Assembly (NCBI RefSeq): GCF_029761915.1
Contig: NZ_CP121695.1
Span: 2,447,501-2,511,500 of the forward strand
Reading direction: 5' to 3'
Length of the DNA: 64,000 nucleotides
From: Bradyrhizobium sp. CB1650
GTDB lineage: Bacteria; Pseudomonadota; Alphaproteobacteria; Rhizobiales; Xanthobacteraceae
Shown here: positions 7,786 through 15,663 of the stretch, one piece after another
Layout: each line of letters begins with the position of its first letter
How positions within the stretch are numbered: the stretch's first letter is position 1
The notes under the pieces: model-generated
Database searches by the model: none
The model's input: the letters and a program-made list of their open reading frames with translations, nothing else
Told to the model about the DNA's origin: nothing
Translations under genes and position numbers: made by a program

Positions 7786-9645
7786 ATGACAGGCGCCGCG
7801 TCGCTGTCCCTCTCGGGCGGCCGCCACGGGAGCATCACCTTGCTTCTTCGCGCGAGCGATGCGATCGCGGCGATCTTCCTGGCCGCCGATCTCGTGGTGG
7901 TGTGCGGCTCGGTGCTGCTGCGCTTCTTCTTCAATGCGCCGGTCGAATGGTCGGACGACGTTGCGCGCGGATTGATGGTCGGATCGGCCTTCTTCGGCGC
8001 GGCGAGCGCGCTCGCGCGCGGCGAGAATGTCGGCGTGTCCTTCTTCCGCGACATGCTGCCGTTGCGGCTGCGCACCCCGGTCGATGCCGCGAGCGCGCTG
8101 CTGATCGTGCTGATCTCCGGCTACGTTGCCTATAACGCGATCAAGCTGGGCTCGCTGACGGCCGGCCAGACCACCGGCTCCGGTCTGCCGCTCGAGCTGA
8201 CATTCTATCCGATGGGCGTCGGCGCGCTGTTCATGACGGTGTTCGCGATCGATCATCTCTGCGCGCGGCCGCTCCCCGATATCGGCAAGGGCCTCGTTGC
8301 GATCGCCGTGGCGACGGGCCTCTACCTCGCCTGGGACTATCTGTCACCCTCGTCGGTGCCGTCAGCGGGCACGCTGATGCTGATCGGATTTTTCGTGACG
8401 CTGTTCGGCGGATTGCCGATCGGCTTCGCGCTGGCGCTCGCCGCGCTGATCTTCATCTGGGTCGAGGGCGCGCTGCCCGGCGTCATCTTCGCCCAGCAGA
8501 TGGCGCGCGGCATCGACAATTTCGTGCTGCTTGCAATCCCGTTCTTCATTCTCGTCGGCTACCTCATGGAAGCCAACGGCATGTCGGTTCGGCTGATCGA
8601 GCTGCTGCAGCGCGCGGTGGGGCGCATGCGCGGCGGGTTGAACGTCGTGATGGTCGCCTCGATGGTGCTGTTCTCGGGCATTTCGGGCTCGAAGATGGCC
8701 GACGTCGCCGCGGTGGGATCGGTGTTGATCCCGGCGGCGCGCCGCTCGAGGCAGAATCCGGGCGGCGCGGTGGCGCTGCTCGCTGCGTCGGCGGTCATGG
8801 CCGAGACCATTCCGCCCTGCATCAACCTGATCATCCTGGGCTTCGTCGCGAACCTGTCGATCGGCGGCCTGTTCGTCGCCGGCCTGTTGCCGTCGGCGCT
8901 GATGGCGCTGGTCCTGATCGTCGTCTCCATCATCTTCGGCAAGCGGCCGGCCGCGGCAGAGGAGGTCGAGCCGCAGATGCCGGCGTCCGGCCTCTGGACC
9001 GGCGCGATCGCCTCGTTCGGCCTGATTTTCATGATCTTCTTCGGCTTCAAGAGCGGCTTCGCCACGGCTACCGAGATCTCGGCTTTCGCGGTGGCCTATG
9101 CCCTCGTCGTCGGCAGTCTGGTGTTCCGCGAGCTCGGCCTGAAATCGGCCGCGCATAGTTTCGTCCAGGCGGCGACGCGTGCGGGACTGGTGCTGTTCAT
9201 CGTCGCCGCCGCGCAATCGCTCGCCTTCACGCTGACCTTGCAGCAGGTGCCGCATGCCGTCGGTGACTTCATGCTTTCCTTGTCCAAGACAAGCGGCGTC
9301 TGGCTCTTCATCCTGCTGGCGATCGCGGTGCTGATCGTGATGGGCTCGGTGCTGGAAGGCGCGGCTGCGCTCATCATCTTCGGGCCACTGCTGCTGCCGG
9401 TCGCGGTGCAACTCGGCATCGATCCCCTGCATTTCGGCGTCGTGCTGGTGATCGCCATGGGCATCGGCCTGTTCGCGCCGCCGCTGGGCCTTGGCCTTTA
9501 CGGCGCCTGCCTGATCGGCAATGTGCCGATCGAGCAGACGGTGAAGCCGATCATCGGATATCTTGGGCTCTTGATGCTCTGCCTGCTGGTGATCGCGTTC
9601 GTGCCGTGGCTCAGCACCGCGCTGCCGCGGGCGTTCGGCTACTGA
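7786..9645 (+). CDS. TRAP transporter fused permease (DctQ-DctM)
   Basis: 619-residue inner-membrane protein that fuses both TRAP membrane subunits. Residues 1 to about 165 are the small DctQ-like part with four membrane segments and the motif LLRFFFNAPVEWSDDVARGLMV. After a linker of two hydrophobic segments, residues about 185-619 form the large DctM part with GLPIGFALALAALIFIW, ARGIDNFVLLAIPFFILVG, FSGISGSKMADVAAVGSVLIP and a terminal GIGLFAPPLGLGLY. It uses a sodium or proton gradient to import the ligand delivered by the upstream receptor. It starts 8 bases after that gene's stop and ends 13 bases before the dehydrogenase gene, so one transcript is likely. Confidence 0.93.
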   Translation: MTGAASLSLSGGRHGSITLLLRASDAIAAIFLAADLVVVCGSVLLRFFFNAPVEWSDDVARGLMVGSAFFGAASALARGENVGVSFFRDMLPLRLRTPVDAASALLIVLISGYVAYNAIKLGSLTAGQTTGSGLPLELTFYPMGVGALFMTVFAIDHLCARPLPDIGKGLVAIAVATGLYLAWDYLSPSSVPSAGTLMLIGFFVTLFGGLPIGFALALAALIFIWVEGALPGVIFAQQMARGIDNFVLLAIPFFILVGYLMEANGMSVRLIELLQRAVGRMRGGLNVVMVASMVLFSGISGSKMADVAAVGSVLIPAARRSRQNPGGAVALLAASAVMAETIPPCINLIILGFVANLSIGGLFVAGLLPSALMALVLIVVSIIFGKRPAAAEEVEPQMPASGLWTGAIASFGLIFMIFFGFKSGFATATEISAFAVAYALVVGSLVFRELGLKSAAHSFVQAATRAGLVLFIVAAAQSLAFTLTLQQVPHAVGDFMLSLSKTSGVWLFILLAIAVLIVMGSVLEGAAALIIFGPLLLPVAVQLGIDPLHFGVVLVIAMGIGLFAPPLGLGLYGACLIGNVPIEQTVKPIIGYLGLLMLCLLVIAFVPWLSTALPRAFGY

Positions 9646-9657
9646 AGGAGCTTTGCC

Positions 9658-10635
9658 GTGAAGGTCCTGTTGGCTCACACGCCGGAGATGCGCCGGAACT
9701 ATTATGGCGCGCGCAGCCTGAGCGGCCTGCAGGCGATTGCGGAGGTGATCCTGCACGAGGGCGATCAGCCGCTCGACGCTGCTGGCCTCGTTCGCGCGGC
9801 GAAAGACGCCGACATCATCGTGGCCGACCGCATGACCGAAGGCCGCGGCGAGATCTTCCCGCAATTGCCGCACCTCTGCGCCTTTGTCCGCTGCGCCGTC
9901 GACATCCGCAACGTCGATGTCGAGGCAGCATCAAAGGCTGGCGTGCTCGTGACCCGTGCCGGCCCCGGGTTCGTGCAGGCGGTCGCCGAGCTCGCGCTCG
10001 GCTTCATGGTCGATCTGTCCCGCGGCGTGTCGCGGACGACGGCGGATTATCAGGCCGGCCGCAAGGTAGAGGCGCGGATGGGGCGCCAGCTCGCCGGCAG
10101 CAAGATCGGCATCATCGGCTATGGCAGCATCGGCCGCTATCTCGCCGAGATCGCCAAGGTGCTGCGCATGGAAGTGCTGGTGTCAGATCCCTTCGCGACC
10201 GTCAGTGACGCCGCGATCAAGCAGGTCGGTCTCGACGAGCTTCTGTCTGCGTCGGACTACGTCGTCTGCCTCGCCATCGCGAACGAGCAGACCGAGAACC
10301 TGATCGGCGAGGCGGCGCTGGCGCGCATGCAGGAGCGTGCCGTCTTCATCAATCTCTCGCGCGGCAATCTGGTCGACGAGGCCGCGCTTGCGCGGGCGCT
10401 GCGCGAAAACCGCATCGCCGGGGCGGCGATGGATGTCGGCCGCGCGCCCGACCAGATGCCGACGCCGGAGCTGGCCGCGCTTGCCAACGTCATTGCGACG
10501 CCCCATGTCGGCGGGCTGACGCCGCAGGCGATCGAATATCAGTCGCTGGAAACGGTACGGCAGGTCGACGCGATCATCAAAGGTGAGATACCCATCGGCG
10601 CCGTCAATGCCGACCGCTGGACGCGCCGGCCCTGA
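9658..10635 (+). CDS. NAD-dependent D-2-hydroxyacid dehydrogenase
   Basis: 325-residue oxidoreductase of the D-isomer 2-hydroxyacid dehydrogenase family (phosphoglycerate dehydrogenase-like). It interconverts a 2-oxoacid and a D-2-hydroxyacid with NAD(P)H. Seen: an N-terminal catalytic half (VRCAVDIRNVDVEAASKAGV), a Rossmann domain with KIGIIGYGSIGRYLAEIAK near 152-170, the catalytic-Arg loop INLSRGNLVDEAAL near 235, and the catalytic His segment ATPHVGGLTPQA near 283. The start is GTG at 9658 with AAGGAG ten bases ahead; the family N-terminus (VKVLLAHTPEM) supports it. It is the last gene of the TRAP cluster and probably acts on the imported acid. Confidence 0.88.
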   Translation: MKVLLAHTPEMRRNYYGARSLSGLQAIAEVILHEGDQPLDAAGLVRAAKDADIIVADRMTEGRGEIFPQLPHLCAFVRCAVDIRNVDVEAASKAGVLVTRAGPGFVQAVAELALGFMVDLSRGVSRTTADYQAGRKVEARMGRQLAGSKIGIIGYGSIGRYLAEIAKVLRMEVLVSDPFATVSDAAIKQVGLDELLSASDYVVCLAIANEQTENLIGEAALARMQERAVFINLSRGNLVDEAALARALRENRIAGAAMDVGRAPDQMPTPELAALANVIATPHVGGLTPQAIEYQSLETVRQVDAIIKGEIPIGAVNADRWTRRP

Positions 10636-10721
10636 TCGCCCAACGGGCATGCGCGAAAAGCGCTTGACCCTGGCATCCCCAGATGATCGGAAGGTTCGTC
10701 TAGGGATGAGACAAGCACAAC

Positions 10722-12023
10722 ATGCGGCTTCCGTTCTTCTACGGCTGGATCGTGGTCGCCGTGACCTTCGTCACCATGGCGATCGGCGTCAATGCGCGCA
10801 CCGCCTTCTCGCTGTTCTTTCCGCCGATCATCTCCGAATTCGGCTGGGAGCGCGGCGTCACGGCGGGCGCCTTCTCCTTCGGCTTCGTGGTCTCGGGTTT
10901 TGTCAGCCCGTTGATCGGCCGGCTGATGGATCGCGCCGGCCCGCGCGCGGTGATGGAGCTCGGCGTTGCGCTGATGGGCGGCGGAATGCTGCTCGCGCCG
11001 CTCACCACCGCGCCCTGGCATCTCTATGTCACCATCGGCGTCATGGTCGGCGCCGGCAGCGTCTGCCTCGGCTATTCCGGCCAATCGCTGTTCCTGCCGA
11101 ACTGGTTCATCCGCAAGCGCGGCTTTGCGATCGGCATCGCCTTTGCCGGCGTCGGCATCGGTTCGGTGACGCTGCTGCCATGGGTGCAGCATCTGATCGA
11201 GCAGACCGGATGGCGCACCGCCTGCACCGCGATGGGCCTGCTCATCCTGATCGTGCTGGCGCCGATCAACCTGTTTCTGCGCAAGCGCCCTGAGGATATC
11301 GGTCTTCAGCCCGACGGTGATGCCGCACCGGCCGCGGGTGCCGCAAAGCCCGTCTCCAACATCGTCGATCCCGCCTGGGCCCGCACCGATTGGACGCTCG
11401 GGCGTGCGCTCGCGACCGCACGCTTCTGGTGGATCGCGCTCGGCTATTTCTGCGGCCTGTACATCTGGTACGCGGTGCAGGTGCACCAGACCAAATTCCT
11501 GCTCGACATCGGCTTCAGCGCCAACGTCGCGGTGTGGGCGCTCGGCATCGTCAGCCTGCTCGGCATTCCCGGCCAGATCCTGCTCGGCCATCTCTCCGAC
11601 CGGATCGGGCGGGAATGGGTTTGGGCGATAAGCTGCGCAGGTTTTGCGATCTGCTTCGCGGCGTTGATGGCGCTGAAATTCCAGCCCTCATTGTGGCTCA
11701 TCTATCTGATGGTGTTCACGCAAGGTGCGCTCGGCTATGGCCTCACCTCGGTCATGGGAGCGGTGGTGTTCGAGATCTTCCAGGGCAGGCACCAGGGCAG
11801 CATCTTCGGCACGATCATGCTGGCGGCGCTGGCAGGCGGCGCGGCCGGCCCGTGGCTGACCGGCTTGCTCTATGATCGCGCCGGCGACTACACGCTCGCC
11901 TTCGCCATCGCGATTCTCGTGAGCGGATTGTCGGCGCTCGCGATCTGGCAGGCTGCGCCGCGTAAGGTGCGGGCCGTTGCCGGCCGGCTGCACAGGATCC
12001 AGGCGGAAACCGGCGCGGAGTAG
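10722..12023 (+). CDS. MFS transporter (oxalate/formate antiporter-like)
   Basis: 433-residue major facilitator with 12 hydrophobic segments. It begins [36 protein letters not shown], the pattern of the OFA/monocarboxylate subgroup, and has the MFS loop motif [13 protein letters not shown] near residue 67 and [11 protein letters not shown] near 290. A central hydrophilic loop covers about 190-220. Substrate is probably a mono- or dicarboxylate, by family. It is 86 bases after the hydroxyacid dehydrogenase, so it may or may not belong to that transcript. A fragment of an EAL-domain gene begins right after its stop codon. Confidence 0.85.
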   Translation: MRLPFFYGWIVVAVTFVTMAIGVNARTAFSLFFPPIISEFGWERGVTAGAFSFGFVVSGFVSPLIGRLMDRAGPRAVMELGVALMGGGMLLAPLTTAPWHLYVTIGVMVGAGSVCLGYSGQSLFLPNWFIRKRGFAIGIAFAGVGIGSVTLLPWVQHLIEQTGWRTACTAMGLLILIVLAPINLFLRKRPEDIGLQPDGDAAPAAGAAKPVSNIVDPAWARTDWTLGRALATARFWWIALGYFCGLYIWYAVQVHQTKFLLDIGFSANVAVWALGIVSLLGIPGQILLGHLSDRIGREWVWAISCAGFAICFAALMALKFQPSLWLIYLMVFTQGALGYGLTSVMGAVVFEIFQGRHQGSIFGTIMLAALAGGAAGPWLTGLLYDRAGDYTLAFAIAILVSGLSALAIWQAAPRKVRAVAGRLHRIQAETGAE

Positions 12024-12024
12024 G

Positions 12025-12153
12025 TTTCCGGTCGACGATTTCGGCACTGGCTATTCGAGCCTTAGCCGGCTCGCGCACCTGCCGATCCGCGAGCTTAAGA
12101 TCGACCGCAGTTTTATGCGCGACATCGAGAAAGATGCCGGCGCGCTCGCGCCA
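12025..12153 (+). pseudogene. Fragment of an EAL-domain (cyclic-di-GMP phosphodiesterase) gene
   Basis: In the frame that reads through 12031, the sequence translates as [20 protein letters not shown] followed by [20 protein letters not shown]. This is the central signature of EAL domains (the [10 protein letters not shown] metal-site loop and the KIDRSF strand). Only about 43 residues are left: there is no EAL motif upstream, because the MFS gene occupies that DNA, and the similarity stops near 12153. It is therefore a gene scrap left by a rearrangement next to the MFS gene, not a functional enzyme. Confidence 0.8.
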
Positions 12154-12429
12154 GGAAGGGCCATTTGTTTCGGCTAGGGAGCTGTGGCGCCCGATCGAGA
12201 GGTTTCGAGCGGATCTATCGACGTACAAGCAGTGCTTTATCGATTGACAGGGCTGCACAACAGTGGTCACTGTCGATACCACTAAGTTGCAGCGTTGTGA
12301 CAAGATCGGTTTGTCCGAAGCCGGCGACGAATGTCACCGCCACCATCCTCGAAATCGCAATGAAGCTCCTGCGCAATTGGCTGCCATGCAGGACGTGTCG
12401 CAATTCGCAGCCCCATCGAGGAGGATTAA

Positions 12430-12705
12430 TTGCAGGTACTTGTGCGAGACAACAATGTCGAGCAGGCACTCCGTGTTCTTAAGAAAAAGATGCAGCGCGA
12501 GGGCGTCTTCCGGGAAATGAAACAGCGGCGTTCCTATGAAAAGCCGTCGGAAAAAAAGACTCGCGAGAAATCCGAAGCTATTCGCCGGGCCCGCAAGCTC
12601 GCTCGGAAGCAGGCGATCCGAGAAGGATTGCTGCCTGCACCGCCGAAAAAGAAGCCCTTTGAGCGCAAGCCGCCCTTGCCGGAGATCAAAGCACGGGCCG
12701 AGTAG
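12430..12705 (+). CDS. rpsU: 30S ribosomal protein S21 (bS21), extra copy
   Basis: 91-residue basic protein with the complete bS21 pattern: [20 protein letters not shown], then [14 protein letters not shown] and [21 protein letters not shown]. bS21 sits on the 30S platform near the anti-Shine-Dalgarno region and helps initiation. The start is TTG at 12430, preceded by GAGGA; no ATG or GTG fits. The C-terminal tail (about 70-91) is short and Lys/Pro-rich. Rhizobial genomes usually carry more than one S21 gene; the location in a degenerate accessory patch and the TTG start suggest that this is a secondary, low-expressed or condition-specific copy. The 276 bases upstream hold no recognisable gene after the EAL fragment. 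Confidence 0.92.
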   Translation: MQVLVRDNNVEQALRVLKKKMQREGVFREMKQRRSYEKPSEKKTREKSEAIRRARKLARKQAIREGLLPAPPKKKPFERKPPLPEIKARAE

Positions 12706-12950
12706 AGCGTCCTTGTTCAGGAGAATGCCGCACGTCGAGGAACGTTTTGTTCTCGGATCCAACGCCATGCTGGTTGCGTCACTTGTGACGCAGCGAAAAA
12801 GGACGCGGATCAAGAATCAGATCAGTCCCGGCCAGGGCGCCAGAAGTCGGATAGCGACGAACAGCAGCGCCGTTAGTTACGATCATGGGACCGGGACGAC
12901 GACCGCGTACCGTGCCGGCTATGCATCTAGCTGGCCGGTTGCTGTTATCC

Positions 12951-13229
12951 CTATGGCCTGAAATCGATGCCTCGTAGCACGATGCCTGGCGGCATGCCTT
13001 CGAACTCCGTCGCGCGATATTTGCTTGCCGCGCGTGCTTCGATACGGTCGCGCAGGCGAGTGAACTGGGCTTCCCGCTGCTCGGGCCCAACTTGCGGGCC
13101 GCGCTCGAGATAGTCCATCGCAGAGGTCGAGATCGCGCAAGGAATCTCCTTTGCTCCGTCATGCATCGAGAACCGGACGATCATCCGCTCGTACTCGTGA
13201 CCGATAAAGCGGCCGCTGGTCAATGTCAT
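12951..13229 (-). CDS. DUF1488 family protein
   Basis: 92-residue small soluble protein of the DUF1488 type, function unknown. The sequence opens MTLTSGRFIGHEYERMIVRFSM and keeps the conserved pattern around CAISTSAMDYLE, followed by a helical half (EQREAQFTRLRDRIEARAASKY). The start at 13229 follows AAAGGAGCAAGCC, a good ribosome-binding site; a longer open frame to 13313 lacks one. It is the last of three small leftward genes (13871-13631, 13638-13342, 13229-12951) that may be co-transcribed. The 245 bases between it and rpsU hold nothing recognisable. Confidence 0.75.
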   Translation of the reverse strand: MTLTSGRFIGHEYERMIVRFSMHDGAKEIPCAISTSAMDYLERGPQVGPEQREAQFTRLRDRIEARAASKYRATEFEGMPPGIVLRGIDFRP

Positions 13230-13341
13230 GGCTTGCTCCTTTACGTGATTGCTTCTTGGCACGATCGCGCCCTCGACCAGCCATCCGCTTCCCGGTCGCG
13301 CCGAGCTTGGCACGTGTGAACGCCGGCGGCCGTCGTTCGCC

Positions 13342-13638
13342 TCAGCCTTCGCCCGACAGCCGGGCGAAGTCGTCGAATAGCGCTGCCACGAGCGCGCGGT
13401 GGCGCGTGTCCTCGGCGGGCAGGCTTGCAGCGTAGAGGTTCAGCAGATGGCGAGCCTTCACCGCAGCCTCCGGCCAGGACGCAGCAGGCACCGTCATCAT
13501 GCGGTTTTCGAGATCGGCCTCGCGTTCGCGCAGCTCCCTGACATGGGTCTCGACCTCGGCCAACGCGCGGCGCAGGTCGGTCGCCTTCTGCGCGGCCATG
13601 CCGCGATGCTTGTCGAGATCGACTGTGTGGTCAGTCAT
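13342..13638 (-). CDS. Small coiled-coil protein of unknown function
   Basis: 98-residue soluble protein, not assigned to a function. Residues 1-45 (MTDHTVDLDKHRGMAAQKAT, then an arginine/glutamate helix LRRALAEVETHVRELREREADLENRMM) form a clear coiled coil, followed by a helical half with WPEAAVKARHLLNLYAAS. The ATG at 13638 lies inside the end of the upstream pseudogene frame (overlap of eight bases), the layout of translational coupling; the ORF extension to 13653 is not needed. Similar short proteins are common in Bradyrhizobium, by recollection and not checked. Confidence 0.6.
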   Translation of the reverse strand: MTDHTVDLDKHRGMAAQKATDLRRALAEVETHVRELREREADLENRMMTVPAASWPEAAVKARHLLNLYAASLPAEDTRHRALVAALFDDFARLSGEG

Positions 13639-13871
13639 TAGCGACACTCGCATCCATGCGTTGGGGATCCGCCAAATTGACGGATCCGATCGACAGCAGC
13701 TCGGTTGAGCTGCGCACGCCTCCGCCAGCTACGGTGATCGTGATGGCAGCGCGGCGTCAGGCCGCGAAGGACAGGCCTTCGATCTGCTCCGCGTCGGTGG
13801 ACGACCTCATAGGCGCCTGCAGGCAAAAGCCGCTCGATGCCGCAGATGCGCAACGAAAGCCTGAACGTCAT
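13631..13871 (-). pseudogene. Frameshifted small gene, intact family unknown
   Basis: Starting at the ATG at 13871, the frame reads MTFRLSLRICGIERLLPAGA then YEVV. Near 13806 the natural reading shifts by one base: the next frame continues TDAEQIEGLSFAA, meets an in-frame TGA, and goes on RRAAITITVAGGGVRSSTEL and LLSIGSVNLADPQRMDASVAND to a stop at 13633-13631 that overlaps the next gene's start. The two halves have the look of one small beta-rich protein, interrupted by a one-base insertion plus a TGA in place of a probable Trp. It heads the small leftward gene group. A sequencing error could explain the shift but not also the stop. Confidence 0.6.
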
Positions 13872-14160
13872 GGTTTCTCGCCGCGAGCGGATGGTCATGC
13901 ACGCCTGCCTTTCGCAGTTGGGGCCCCATCCGACGCCGGCTATGACGACCATGCACCCTTCGCGCGGCAATAGCCAGCACTATCCTCACCGTGCCGGTTC
14001 GCGACGATGCCGCCGCGCGGCCCTCGTGAACGCGGCGCTTTAGCGCTCGCTATTGGCGTGACGCAGGCGTAGGCTTGTTGTCATCACCGCACCTCCAACG
14101 GCATCGATCGGTGACGGAGGGCACGTCTGCTCCCGCCAAAAAGCTTCGCAGGAGCGTTCG

Positions 14161-14259
14161 ATGTCGCGTTTTCACATCTCGGAATGGGTCGTGCCGCCGG
14201 TGATCGTTACGCGGCTTCTTCTGCTTCTCGTGTGCGGAGCCGCCGTCCTCAATGGCTAG
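14161..14259 (+). CDS. Putative small single-span membrane protein (32 residues)
   Basis: Short frame from ATG 14161 to TAG 14257-14259: MSRFHISEWVVPPVIVTRLL then LLLVCGAAVLNG. A charged N-terminus is followed by one hydrophobic segment long enough to cross the membrane. GCAGGAGCG just upstream is a plausible ribosome-binding site. The stop overlaps the next ATG (14252) by eight bases, which suggests coupling with the following gene. Function unknown. It is too short to be certain. Confidence 0.45.
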   Translation: MSRFHISEWVVPPVIVTRLLLLLVCGAAVLNG

Positions 14260-14596
14260 GGCAACACGCGTGCCATATCTGGTCAGCGGGACCAACGAAT
14301 ACGGCAGCTCCAATCTCGGCCGCGGCACTGCGACGGTCGCGCTGCGCCTCGCGCGAAAGCTGCTGCGCGAAGGCTACATGGACGTGCGCGTCTGCACCCC
14401 GCGCGGACGCGTGCTGCAATCGAACGAACTCGACGAACTCAAGGCACCAAAGGAGAGCGACATGGCGAAGGGCCAGCAACGCAGCAATCGCGAAGCCAAG
14501 AAGCCGAAGAAGGAAAAAGCCAAGGTGATCGCCGCGGCCCCGAGCCGCAAGGACGCCGCCTGGCAGCCGGATTTCGGACCCGCGAAGAAGAAGTAG
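14252..14596 (+). CDS. Small basic protein; two short modules in one frame, internal start at 14462
   Basis: 114-residue frame, not recognised. The first module (about 1-68, LVSGTNEYGSSNLGRGTATV, then LRLARKLLREGYMDVRVCTP) looks like a compact alpha/beta domain. The second (71-114, MAKGQQRSNREAKKPKKEKA) is a Lys-rich, disordered tail. An AAGGAGAG ribosome-binding site lies just ahead of the internal ATG at 14462, so the tail may normally be a separate protein whose upstream neighbour has lost its stop codon. Both readings are open: one fusion protein, or two proteins with a coupled internal start. It overlaps the 32-residue membrane protein by eight bases. Confidence 0.55.
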   Translation: MARATRVPYLVSGTNEYGSSNLGRGTATVALRLARKLLREGYMDVRVCTPRGRVLQSNELDELKAPKESDMAKGQQRSNREAKKPKKEKAKVIAAAPSRKDAAWQPDFGPAKKK

Positions 14597-14703
14597 CGAG
14601 GAGCCGACGCCGAGAAGGCAACGCGAGAGTCCGAGGCGCCGAAGGCGCCTGAACTGGCACTCTCAGCCGGTGGCCTCCGATGTCGCCTGTTAGGCCCAGG
14701 GGC

Positions 14704-14965
14704 GACACGTGCGCACGCCGCCTGAACGTCTGCTTTCGACGGTAACGCTGGGCCTGACGAATCTATGAAGGCACATCCTAGTCCGCCGCCAATCCCGTCC
14801 TGCGCCTCAAATCCGTGATCGCGCGCAAAAGTTGTCGGCCGGCGTGGTCTCCGGATCGATCAGCCGGTGCAGGCGGACACCGTCCTCCAAGGCCAGCACG
14901 ACGGAAGCGGTCCATGACGGATTGAGCGTATCGTTCCTGCCGCCGCCCTTCAGCATGGTCTCGAG
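14704..14965 (-). pseudogene. Decayed second copy of the tetR 3' end (direct repeat copy A)
   Basis: About 260 bases closely similar to 17271-17531, in the same orientation. The match starts in the sequence downstream of tetR (AACGTCTGCTTTCGA is shared), runs through its last 67 codons or so (shared GGCGTGGTCTCCGGATCG and CGGTGCAGGCGGA), and ends abruptly at GGTCTCGA. One base is missing relative to the functional copy in the GCGCGCAAAAG stretch, so the frame is broken, and the rest of the TetR gene is absent. It forms the left bracket of the segment with the winged-helix/TPR regulator. Confidence 0.85.
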
Positions 14966-15014
14966 GCTGCTCTATAGCGCCAAATCGGCGCTCTTGAGTC
15001 CCAGCGTTTTGCGG

Positions 15015-15233
15015 TTAGGACCACGGCGGCTCTTCGCTCGGCCCGGCTGCCTCGTGGTGGATCGTGACACCCGACGAACGCAACCCGGTCAGCAATACAG
15101 TTCTGACCGAGGCACGGTCGAATCCAATGTCCTTGGCGTTCGGTGGATGTGCCTCGCTGCCCTTCAATCTGAGAGCCAGATGCAATTGCTCGCAAAGGTG
15201 CTGAACGACGAGATTGACCTGATCATCAGTCAT
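15015..15233 (-). CDS. Possible small hypothetical protein
   Basis: 72-residue frame MTDDQVNLVVQHLCEQLHLA, LRLKGSEAHPPNAKDIGFDR, ending in a Pro-rich tail. The first part reads like an amphipathic helix and codon choice is not unlike nearby genes, but no good ribosome-binding site precedes the ATG at 15233 and the family is not recognised. It lies inside the repeat-bracketed segment between the decayed tetR copy and the regulator gene. It may be a fragment. Bases 15234-15560 show nothing else that looks coding. Confidence 0.3.
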   Translation of the reverse strand: MTDDQVNLVVQHLCEQLHLALRLKGSEAHPPNAKDIGFDRASVRTVLLTGLRSSGVTIHHEAAGPSEEPPWS

Positions 15234-15561
15234 GATCCGCTTTTCCCGGTACCATTTTGCCACCCAACTAGGTAGCACGCCTGAAAATAGGGCGGTACGC
15301 AATTTGACTGCCCAGGGATCAAGCTCACACGATTGTCCATGGCCGGGCTACAAATCGTCCGCCCATCGGCGCAGACTGGAAGTGACTGGCGGGCGACTGG
15401 AACAACACTTTTGACCCTACCGGAAAGTCGGGCTCCGCTGCATCTGGTCGTCTCTCAATTCTGGCCGCCAGTCGATGCCGGATCAGAGGATCATCCACTC
15501 CGGATACCTCGGTGAATCGACCACGTCGTTTCGAACCGAAGTTTCGCCCTCCGCGAGCTAG

Positions 15562-15595
15562 ACCGGCAGCTTACATTTTCCTCACCGGCAGCTTA
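15562..15595 (+). promoter_or_regulatory. Pair of exact 12-bp direct repeats upstream of the winged-helix regulator
   Basis: ACCGGCAGCTTA occurs at 15562-15573 and again at 15584-15595, a period of 22 bases (about two helical turns). The pair ends 68 bases before the TTG start of the regulator at 15664. OmpR/ToxR-type winged-helix proteins commonly bind direct repeats on one face of the helix, so this is a candidate autoregulatory site; a period of 10-11 or 20-22 bases is what such a dimer needs. Binding is inferred only. Confidence 0.4.
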
Positions 15596-15663
15596 TTCTT
15601 GCGAGTTCCGGCGGGCCAAAGCGCACCCGGTGAGCGGGCGCCGTCACCCAAGGGTTTCGTAGC

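Noticed and set aside
14042..14083. 13-codon leftward frame with GGAGGTGCGGTG ahead (MTTSLRLRHANSER)
   Set aside because: The ribosome-binding site is good but the peptide is too short and has no gene or attenuator downstream to give it meaning.
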